Below, one piece after another: positions 33,988-45,900 of a DNA stretch of 64,000 nucleotides. The position numbers and the translations under genes were made by a program. The stretch spans positions 18,230,416-18,294,415 of the forward strand of contig CM063249.1 of NCBI GenBank assembly GCA_032158295.1, given 5' to 3'. This DNA comes from Pycnopodia helianthoides (taxonomy: Eukaryota > Echinodermata > Asteroidea > Forcipulatida > Asteriidae). Below the pieces are notes generated by a model. It saw nothing but the letters and a program-made list of their open reading frames with translations. It was not told where the DNA came from and ran no database searches. Every line of letters begins with the position of its first letter. The stretch's first letter is position 1.

Positions 33988-36900
33988 GTTCGTGGAATAT
34001 TTAGACCAGCAGTTTGCGATGTATTTCTTGTTAGAGTGTTTTGATTCTCAACAAGTCGTATGCAAATTAACATTTTAGGTGTCGAAGACTTTTCTTGGTA
34101 AAATGCTAAGATAGTATCAAAAGTTATAACCGATAAATATTAAATTGAAATTTCGAAACGACAGGGAAATTAACTTCGTTTTTTTACACAGGCCCTGTGA
34201 CAGGGCTAGGTGAACATAGCCCCATGAATAGGGCCAATCCACTCCGTATCCTTGGCCCCAGCACCACTGATTACCAATTCTTTCAACCTATGATGTTTTT
34301 TTTCTGCAAAGATCTAGATCAGGAAACTTACCGATTGAATGCTTATGTACTTGCAGATAGCCGGACTGTTAAAATTTCTTTAAAAAACATCACACGTTTT
34401 TGGTGAAAATCAAATGATTTTCGAGAGTGAACTTTTAAAACGATCTCAACGATCTTGTTTATTTGCACTCGCGGCGTTAGTCTTGGTGCAAGACGTTGTT
34501 GTTCATTATCACCTAACTATCGCGAATAGCGGGCGCTGTTGGGAAACTTCCAGATCGCCACCACACTGATTGACGGTTTGTGGCTTAACGCCCTCTATCG
34601 GTGGAATAGTCGCGTCGTATGTAGTGTTGAGTGACTCAAGAACGTTTTGCACCAAGACTATCGCGGCGTCTGCGAGTAAATTAGTCTGGTACCAACTCAA
34701 TCGTAGCAATTGATTGTATCGTTTTTCTAATGCTGTTGAGGGAGCCAGACAATTCAAAATAATCAAGTTGTCAAAGATCGTTGAGAAAATTCTAAATATT
34801 AACTCACAAAAATCATTTGATTTTCACCAAAAACTTATGATGTTTTTTAAAGAAATTTTAACAGTCCGGCTATCTGCAAGTACATAAGCATTCAATCGGT
34901 AAGTTTCACGATCTAGATCTTTGCAGAAAAAAAACATCATAGGGCGAAAGAATTGGTAATCAGTGGTGCTGGGGCCAAGGATACGGAGTGGATTGGCCCT
35001 ATTCATGGGGCTAAGGTGAACATAGTGAGAGGTAGGTAGGCAGTGAGTTCCGTCAACTCAGACATGACATTTCGTGTACACATTTCCCCGCACCACACAC
35101 AAAACTCTGGCAAAAATAGAGCAAAACATAGTACTAAACCATAACTCAAAACTTATTTGCTCCACAACTTCAAAACTTTACAGCAGGCATCATGCCATCA
35201 GCCTTATCTTTTCTTATCTTTTTAGCTACATTGAAAAATTATCGAAATCGGAGTTATAGTACTTATGTTATATAGTTTGTAGATATTGTTGGAAATAAAG
35301 AGCATTACCTATTATTTCAGTCTGCACAGCTCAGCCGTGTGCGATAATTCCATGCGAACTTTGGCCTGATCTAGACCCAGTAACTGGGGCGCTGTACTCC
35401 TTTTTCAAAATTTTGACATTTTCTGTCGTACTAGCGCCCCAGCGAAAGCTACCAAAAATATGGGGAAGTGCAATATTTTCATAAAAAATCAGAGATGTCA
35501 CACCAAAAATGCCCCAGAATGACGGAAATACCCAACGAATTACCTTCAAAACTGCCAACTGGCCTCTCCATATGTTTAAGATGTAACACCAGGCATGAAA
35601 TTGTACTCACGGAAATTTGTCCGGCTAAAAAAGGATGATTTTTGAGACATTCCCGGTTTCCGTTGATCATGTCCAGCCATCGTTTTCATGGCTACCCTGC
35701 GGGGGTCCTACTAAAAGCCGACAACACGCCGACAACAAGTCCAGAGTGCCGACAACACGCCGACAGCAAGTTTCAGATACCTTAAAACCAGCAAATAAAC
35801 CAAGGATTTATTAGAAATATGTGTACTATGTAATATTAACAAAAATGCAATGGCATAACTTCACGAAAAGTCCGAATTTTTAACCAGAAAAAAACACGAA
35901 AATACACGGAGTGCGGTCGGACGCCATCTTGGCCTAAAAACCGTGTTTCGACCTTTCCATTATGATACGGGGGTAACACATCCGGGGGTGTAGTGATGGC
36001 CTAGTAATTATTATGCCAATAGCAATAATAAGCCGTGGGATGACGCCCGCCCTCTGTTGTTTTGTAAGCGCTAAATACATCTTACCGGTATCATAATGGA
36101 ATGGTCAAAACACGGTTTTTAGGCCAAGATGGCGTCCGACCGCACTCCGTGTATTTTCGTGTTTTTTTCTGGTTAAAAATTCGGACTTTTCGTGAAGTTA
36201 TGCCATTGCATTTTTGTTAATATTACATAGTACACATATTTCTAATAAATCCTTGGTTTATTTGCTGGTTTTAAGGTATCTGAAACTTGTTGTCGGCGTG
36301 TTGTCGGCACTCTGGACTTGTTGTCGGCGTGTTGTCGGCTTTTAGTAGGACCCCCGCAGGGTAGCCATGAAAACGATGGCTGGACATGATCAACGGAAAC
36401 CGGGAATGTCTCAAAAATCATCCTTTTTTAGCCGGACAAATTTCCGTGAGTACAATTTCATGCCTGGTGTTACATCTTAAACATATGGAGAGGCCAGTTG
36501 GCAGTTTTGAAGGTAATTCGTTGGGTATTTCCGTCATTCTGGGGCATTTTTGGTGTGACATCTCTGATTTTTTATGAAAATATTGCACTTCCCCATATTT
36601 TTGGTAGCTTTCGCTGGAGCGCTAGTACGACAGATAATGTCAAAATTTTGAAAAAGGAGTACAGCGCCCCAGTTACTGGGTCTAGGCGTGATCTGTCATT
36701 GTCAATCAACTTGTGGTCAGAAAGTACCAGAAATAATCAAAAGGTGTTTTTTTTTCGCTAGAGGAAATAATATAATTTAAATGCCAAGATGCAGCAGATG
36801 ATTTTGATGTCGAAAGCGTATCCTAAAAATTCTTGTTATTTTATTTTTATTTAAAAATAATTTTGAACTTTTTCTCAGTAACACTTCGCCAAGATAAATT

Positions 36901-39900
36901 TAGCTAAATATAACGTGAGCTTTAATAAGCTAGAAAGCTTACATATCAAAGTGTAATTTGTGAAATTTGGGGGCAGTTTGATTAAACCCTTCAGGCTAGA
37001 AGACTTTCAAGCACTCCGCGGTCACACAAACCATCCCGAATGTACTTTGGACTGAGCATTAACTAGTCTTAGTTCAAGACATTCCTTGAGACACTGTGCG
37101 CTTTCACTCACGAACTGCTGACGATAGAAGGAACTCTCTCAAGACGAACCATGAAGGTCTTGAAGCAAAGACTAATGACAATGTGCAAAAGGCGCCCTCT
37201 CGAGTCAAAGAAATGTCATTTAATTGAGAACTGCTGTAAATGTATACATCGCCCACACCCAAAGTTAAACTCATTTCACGACTTTAGGGTCATTCCGTGT
37301 CAATTCAACACGCTTTTGGACCTGACCGTCACGGATTAAAATGAAGTTTGGTGTGCTGATTGGACTCAATAAGAAACCCCCAGAACCGAAATTTTTTTTT
37401 CGTTCGGTTATTTATTTTTTGAGATATGGGTTAACAAACTTTTGACTAATTAGCATGACCTGCTAGTTTTCCCAATGCCCATGTGTTGAAGCTCCACCGC
37501 GGCCAAAATAAGGAATATATAATAAGAATCAAACAAGGGTTTGAACGACCCTAGCTCATGAAAAGAGGTATTTGCAACCAGTCATTCAATTTTCACATTT
37601 TAAATGCGAGATCACTTTCTAATGATCTGTATTATCAGACTGCCAAGTAACAGAAAGAATTTTAATTTTTAATTTTAAATTTTTTCAAGAACAGCCTATT
37701 ATCGGCCTATTTTCAATTTCACCTTGCCTCACATTGCATGCTAGGTGGTGGGTTGAAGTAAGACGGTTTGTAAGAGAAAGCCCAACCCCATGTCTATAAA
37801 ATTAACCGTAACCTTTAAATTGGTTATATAAACAAATTTGTTACCTTAAAAAAAAAAAGAGCTTTCATAACCTGTTTTTAACTGTATCTCATTTAGGGTG
37901 AATATCTGTGCAATGAGTTGTCGATTTCCAGCAAAAACAGTTAGGCAGTCCAAGAAATTAGAGAGCAGACTCTCACACTCTCTTTATATTTTGAAAGTTA
38001 ATATTTCAAAAGCAATAAAGTATTCACCTTGCCTCAAGATTATGTTTGTTACAAAATCCTTTATTTTCATACCCACTCCCCAAATATTAATTTTGACCAG
38101 ATGTTGCTGTGCACAAATGCACCGAGAATCAACGTTGAGCACATCACTCTGAGTTTGACGGGTAACCATGTCCTGTTGTGGGGACCTCGAGGGGCATCGG
38201 TCATGCTTTTACCCAGACGCTATGGAAAGTCTGGCAAGTATGAGAATGGAAAGGAAAAAATTAACTGCAGGTAAAAGGGACTTTAAAAAAAAAGTTGTTT
38301 TACAAATAGTCATTGGTCAGATTGAAATAATAAATCAGGGTTTTGCCAAAGATTTCTTTCGTGGTGGAAAACTTATTCCCCGGAAACCATTGCGAGGTGG
38401 ATCAGTTACACGGTAGATCATAAAGCTTTTGATACTATTTTTTAAACTAGTAAAGAACCAATTTTACATTGCTTTGAAAAACTTTAAAAGGAAATTTAGT
38501 AGCAAGTCTGATCGACTATTTCTTTTGGTGATATTACTCGATTCACTGTACACAATCAATACCATTTTTGGAAAGAAAAATAAAGGCCATCCTCCTTGTT
38601 TCTTTTAAAAAGGCAGGCGCTAAACATTTTTTTAGTATAAATTATTTTGCCTTATATAAATTTTTCTCAATGGTCCGTGACCTTCATACCCTAAACTCCC
38701 TTCGCGTTGTATGCAAGTGCAACGGAGGAGTCCAACCTGGACTCATTGTCTCCATGCTTTGACGCACTTGACTTGTATTTTTCAGGACGATGGTGTTAGC
38801 TGAAAGGTTCTTCATGTGTAGTGGCTCTGTTAGATTACTCCAGGCAGCGTGGCACCCAGGGAGTGACTCAGACTCGCACGTTGTACTCCTCACATCAGAT
38901 AACACCGTCAGGTAGGGGTCAATGGAGTACATCAAAACCCCAACATACACAAGACCACCGGACTTTTCCAGTTATGAGCGTACTGGCTCGATGCTATAAT
39001 CACTGGCCTCGCTTGGGCAGAGTGTGGGTTCGGGTTGCGGGAACCTGGGTTTTATTTAGCCAGGATTTGGTAAAAGAGTGTCCAAATTTGCTGGAAATTA
39101 AAAAACTGGGTGTCCAAATTGTTCTAATACATTTACATGTAAATGACGGATAAAACGGGGCCTCCAAATTTCTAAACGGACACCCCTCTGGCTTATACTA
39201 TGCCAGGAACGTGAAGCCGATGGTCTCGTGTGATGTGTAATTCACGTAAAAAAGAACCCAGTGCATTTATCACTAAGAGAACTGGTTTGTCTGGGTGTTT
39301 CTGCCGTGGTCTGGCAGCAATATGTGCCACCTCACCTTTTATGCCATTCAAATGTGTTGCATTATGGTTGCTTCAACTCATCAAATAATTCATAGCAAGC
39401 TCCACCAAAACTTGATAATTCAGTGCCAGGAATGTCATTTATGACAGATATGACACATTTTTAATTCATACTATAATTATTTGTATTAGCACCCTGAAAG
39501 GTATAATACAGGATTGGTAGAGCTGACAAAATAGTCGCAGACAGTGTTCATGTTTTGTGTGACTAGCCATATATGTACATGAAATAACAAACCTGTGAAA
39601 ATTTTGACTTAATCTGGTGTGTTAGTCAGGAGAAAATAGTTGATAACCATGCACAATTTTCAGCATGTAAACACATCAATGTCCTTAATTTTGGTTGTAA
39701 CAACCCAAATCAGCTGTTTTTTAAGGTTTTTCGATGCAGTTTTCTAGAGTATGACTTCATTTCAGAGAGAAATATTTCACATAAAAAAAATGGTTCTGGT
39801 ATAAACTTCATAATCAGTAAGCTTTCAGACTAGAAATAAACAATGGGATCGTTACCAATCCTATTACTGAAACGAGGTAGTTTTACACTATTGGAATCTG

Positions 39901-42900
39901 TATGACTGATTGTGACATTTTCTATTTTGGATCAGGATTTATGACATCAATTCTCCACACAAGCCAATCCAATGCCATAGATTAGGGGAGTACTCTACCA
40001 GCTACTCAGTCTCAGCCAATAGCTCAACGTTTCAGGTTGCCCTCGGCGATGTTGCCGTGGCGTTTGACTTCGGACCGGCAACAGAAGATTCAAGACGCGC
40101 CTCAGGTATCAGTCGTTTTGGTTGATTCTGAAACCGTATTGTTTTGGCCTCGTGCACCTTGTACACAGGCCACCATCGTTGTGACCGAACGATAGACTCC
40201 TTGCATATGAAGCCGCATCTGGCCAAACAGCTCCTAAAGGAAGACCCCCCTCATTGGCTGAGAGTTGTCACGCATGCTTGTGTCCGTTTTTGACTTCAGT
40301 GATGGCTGCCAATGCAGGGGGTCTACGGATATGTACATGTGAGTTTGGCCATGCACAACTGTGTGCCAATGTGAGGTCTTCCTTTGACCTCAGTAACGGC
40401 GCTGCTTGAGAATGTGACATCATCTGCAAGGGGGTCTACTTTTGTCATTCGTTTTGCATGGTAGATAAACGACACACAAGAGGATTTTTTGTATAAGCTT
40501 GGAAGAGTATTAATGATTGAAAAGTTGCGGACAGGTTCCCTGTATGCATTGTACTCATCTGTACTGATTTCTCATCACACGAAAAAGGGGGCAGACTATT
40601 TTTTACAACCCTTTCTTAGTGCTAAATAAAAAGTGTCTACTTAAAGACAGATCTCATCTTCAACATAAATTATGTATTTTTGCACAAAGCAAATGGAGGC
40701 AACAGACATTTTGTGACTTTCCATACCAAAACAAGGTCGTGCCATATCTAAAAACCGGAGTTATTTGCTCATCAACTACGTGAGAATAAGTGCTTTCAAA
40801 TAACACCTGACTAGGGCTTTTTAATGTATAGGTACTTTTTCAAGATGTATAATGTTTAAGACAACATATCACATTGATGTTATGGCTCATGTCTTCATTT
40901 TTGACGGCATTTCACTATTTTTTGAGAAGTGACTGAATTCGGCTTGGAGCATCACATTATTATGCAAAAAACAAACAGAAAAAGAGAATATCGCTCAGCT
41001 TGCCATGGGCCAAAAAGACAAACCTGGGCCCAATTTCACAAAGCTGCTTTGGCAATAAATATTGCTTAAAAAATGTCTGCTAAAGCAAAAATATGCAGGA
41101 TACCAGTCACAGATGGTACACGTGAGATGGTAGTATAGCTGGTAACCTTATTCTGGTAAGCACAATTTTGTTGTGTTTTAATAGCGAGATCTTGTGCTTA
41201 AACAGCTCTGTGAAGTTGGGCCCAGAAGTTTTCCTACACAATCAGGCTATTTTTAAAAACACATTCCTTGTTGGCCTTTTTAAAAATTTTATATTACTTT
41301 CTGGATGTCTTGTCTCTTTGATCCATGGTAGAGAGGCCCTCAGGGTGTGGCCCGTTGGTCTACCCCATCTACATCTTGAAGGGTAACGGAGAGGTTTTCT
41401 TACTACAAACGAGTCTGTCTGAACCCGGGTAAGCTGAATTTATCATTACCCTTTGAATGTTTCCGTCTGTATTCATGTTTCTCTCTTCTACATACGGCCA
41501 AAAAAAAAAAGGTTGTGTTTCCGGTTCCCCGACCGACCCTAGTTTTTACGCCGCGACCCTAAACTTTTTATTCAGCCTTAATAAAAAAAAAAGGGGGAAA
41601 ACGGGCAAAAAGGTAAAAAAACAAAAAAACAAAAACAAAAACCTATTTTACATTTGAAATAAAAACCAGAACATATCAAGAAGAATTTACAGATATCTCC
41701 GTGATTTGAGCCTGCAATGACTAACGACTCGACTACGAGCAAAAATAACCACTATGCAATGCGCAGCGCGCACGTGTGTACACGACGCTGTGTGAGCGCA
41801 TGCCACGGGTTCGCGCAATTTACAGATTGCGCACATTTTTGCAAAATCGGCCGCTTAAACTGCCAATCTAAAAAGCGCAAACTGAAGATTGCGCTCAATT
41901 TGCAAGGTAGGGCAGATTAACTGCCAAATCTGCAGAGCGCAAACAGCAGTTTGTGTGCAATTTTGCCTTATTCGTTGTGCAAACCCTTGATTGCGCTCAA
42001 CACATGAACGATCGTGGACGTATCGTCAATCGTATCGGAATATAACAAAACGCAAAATAAAAGAACTTTCCGACCTACCGACCATATTTTTAAATGACAT
42101 GTAATCGGAAACAGAGCCCTTTTTTTGTTTGGCCTAATTATACACTAATGTGCAAGGGGCCCCTGACCATGCATCCGTGGCTGAGACTTTCAATGTTTCC
42201 CCATTTATTCATGTTCCTCCCTTCCAGGTATTTACACACCAATTTGCAAGGGCCCCTGACCATGCATCCTCCGGCTGAGGACAACTATGGTCTAGATGCG
42301 TGTAGCTTAATGTGCCTTCACTCTAGTCCAGTCGTACTGGTAGTCGCCACTTCGAGTGGTATCCTTCATCACTGCGTTGTGTTAACGGGTGGTGGTGATG
42401 ATGACGACGACGACGACGGTATCAACAATGATGTGAGATTTGATCTTCCCTTGCTGCCCCACAACCCTCTTCCTTTTAACCCTCTTGCTGTCTGACCATT
42501 CAATACCATTCAAGTGGTTTTGAATGATAGATAAACTATGCCAGCCTGAAATATGATACCATGAGGGAATGCATGTACACAGTACACAGTTAGTTCTGTG
42601 CACAGTTGTGCCACCGTACACAACCTTGGCAGTCGAATGGTTTCAAATGGTTGGTCAACTCACTGGAAAATGTTGCCAAGATTCACTGACAGTAGGAGGG
42701 TTAATGAACAAAAATATATATTTCCTAATCAGTTACCAACTGGATTTAAATAAGCAACTGTGTTTTTAGAGGTCACCAATTTGATGTTATTTCAGTTGGA
42801 AATAGTGGTTTGAACTTTAAAATAATTGAGCTTTCAAATTGAAGTTTATCATGTTTTGTCTTTTAAATTACCAATCCTGTACCTTTGAAGTAACCACTTG

Positions 42901-45900
42901 GTTCTGGATTTCCAAAATTAATATTTGAATTGTCTTTTTCTTTAGAGAATAGTGTTTTCTCAAGGTAACCATGACTAAAACAAAGACAACAGTTGTTAAA
43001 AAAATGCACCAGGATTATTTTGTTTTCTCTATGGAGAAGGTTTTGTGTTTGTTCACCTTGAATCGAGTGTACGCCATGGCCTTAAATCGGCCCACAAGAA
43101 AAACATGTCGACTGGCGTTGTCCCGTGGACATTTGAAAAACACATTCGCATGCCCTCCGGATCGGTGTCCGTGAAAAGTTTGCATGTATACATGTCACCC
43201 AGCATTAAGGGTTAAAAGTAAGGGGCTCTGCCTCTAGCTACTGGGCAATCTCGTTGGTCTAGTGGTTTGGCATCTGCTCTAGAATGGCAAAGGTTATATA
43301 GGTTTGATTCCACTTGAGTTATATGCCTGTGGATTTTTTTTCTTAGGATTCGGGAAAGTACCGTGGGTACAGTAACGCATCGGTGTATGGGTAAAACCAA
43401 ATAGTAAGGGGACTGTAAGTATCAAACATAGGGTGGCCACGGTCAAAAATAAATTTTCTGCATACTTGCATATTTGATGGACCTTTGCCCAAAACATAAT
43501 AACAGTGGCCAACATTTTCAAAAAATCTTTGATATTTACAGTTCCTTACTCTTAAAGACACTGGACACCTTTGGTAATTGTCTAAGACCAGTCTTCTCAC
43601 TTGGTGTATCTCAACATATGCACAAAATAACAAACCTGTGAAAATTTGAACTCAATTGGTCGTCGAAGTTGCGAGTAATAATGGAAGAAAAAACACCCTT
43701 GTCCATGTTGTCACACAAAGTTGTGTGCTTTCAGATGCTTGATTTCGATTTCGAGACCTCACGCGTGAGGTCTCAAAATCAATTCAAATATTTTACTGAG
43801 AAATTACTTCTTTCTCAAAAACTACGTTACTTCAGAGGGAGCCGTTTCTCACAATGTTTTATACTATCAACAGCTCTCCATTGCTCGTTACCAAGTAAGT
43901 TTTTATGCTAACAACTATTTTGAGTATTTACTAATAGTGTCCAGTGCCTTTAAGTGGTTGAAACAGATAAATTAGAGAAGGTAGAGAATTGGTGATGTCA
44001 TATTCATCTCTCAACGGGCCATTTGCCTTTTTCAACTGAATATAAAACAGAAGCATAAAAAAGAAGAAAGTGTTTTTCACTTTGTTAATACTTGATTTTA
44101 GTCCACAGTCTCTGGATCCATGTCGGATTTGGCGAGTGTCCGAAGCAAGACGGATTCCAGTCTGTACGTTTATGAGAGCGTGGAGCTCTTTCTCAGTCCA
44201 GTGTCGTCTGAGGAGTGCGTTGACGAGGTTGCCTACCCTATCCTCCTCCATAGAGGTGAGCACCAAGATGTGGGCTGGATAGTTACTCATAAATGTTCAG
44301 CAGAGTGTGGGTTCGAGTCCAGGTCGTGACACTTGTGTCCTTAAGCAAGACACTTAACCATTATTGCTGCGTCCTTCGGACAGGACGTAAAGCTGTCGGT
44401 CCCGTGTGTTGTGTAATGCACGTAAAAGAACCCACTGCACTTATTGAAAAGAGAAGGGGTTGCCCCGGTTTTTCCTGGTTTGATTGGCAGCATATTGCGC
44501 CACAGCACCTTGTAAACCATTACATGGTGCTGTGTAAAGGAATAGGTCTAATACTTCAAAAACATAGCTCCACAATACCTTGCAGGAAAATACTGAATGT
44601 TTAGCGCTTAAAGGCTGGTTTGCATTAGGCCCTATACAAATACATTATATTATTATTGTAAATTCCTCTGAATCCACTAAAAACCTTCCCCTTTGGTTTA
44701 GCCCGAGTTTGATGGATTCAGCACTGCTTAGACAAACCTGTTGTGCTTGTGGCCATGGTCAAATTTATTAGAAATTTGTGGGGGGGGGGCATGACACAAT
44801 GAAAACTTTCAAAGGATGGTTTCTGTATGTATGTATAGCATTCTTCCCTGAAGTCGTAACTCTAAACAGATATTTGTTTCATTTTCCTGCAGATCCATGT
44901 GCGCTGTGCAAGTACTACTGCTCTCACAGTGCTGGTGTACACGATGTAACATTGTCATGGTTACAGAAACTTGAGCGGTACTGTTCTTCCGGTGAGTCTG
45001 AGAAAAATGTTACTCCTCTTATAAATAATGAGACATGAGGTCCCCCTAGCTACTGGCTTTTGTCTGGAGGGTTTGAAATCTACCTTTTCATAAATAAACT
45101 ATAGGCCTAGATAGGTTGCAGTGGTCGGGCAATTTGCATTTTTGGCTTGCAACCGCGTCAAGTTGCAACTGTGTTGCTCACTAACCAAAATGTGCAACGA
45201 GTTTTGTGAAATGCACGTCTTTCTCATGCGAAACGCATGACTGTGTGTTCCAAATTGCCTGTAAAGATGGCGGATTTATGTCATACTACAACCAGGGTTC
45301 TGCCCAGGATTTCTTTTGTGGTAAAAAACGTTTCCCTGGAAACCATTGCGAGATGGATCAGTTACACGGTAGATCATATAAGTAGACTCAAATCAAAGAA
45401 GCACTCAAAATTAATGGCTTCGGATACCATTCTTACTGGTAAATACCCAACTTTACATTTTGTTGAAAACATTTGAAGGAAATTACAAGTGTAATTAAAA
45501 AATTTAGAAAATGTGTGGTGGTCGGAAACAGAGAAAGACTGCCAGTGGTGGTTGAATAATTCTGAGTGCCAGGTGGGTTTTCCGTTAATTTACCATTAAT
45601 TTTGAGTACTTCTTTGATTTGAATATATTTATATGATCTACCGTGTAAATGATCCATCTCGCAATGGTTTCCAGGTTTCCAAAAAATTTGCCCCTGTTGA
45701 AGAAATCCTGGGCAGACCCTGCTTGTGGATTTCCCCCAAAAGTTTGAGCCCTCCTGTTATTCTAGATTTCAACTTGAGCATCATTACTTACAAATAGTTC
45801 ATTTTCTGGACGTCTTCTCATTGTAGACAACGACGGTAATGAGGAAGGCACTTTGATGGACGTGATCAACCAAGACCAGCCTTGCAAAGTAGCACATATG

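Noticed and set aside
34197..35006. Near-identical 60-69 residue ORFs on opposite strands
   Set aside because: They come from the arms of the smaller foldback element.
35479..36577. Identical 63-residue ORFs on opposite strands
   Set aside because: They are the same stretch in the two arms of one inverted-repeat element, not two genes.
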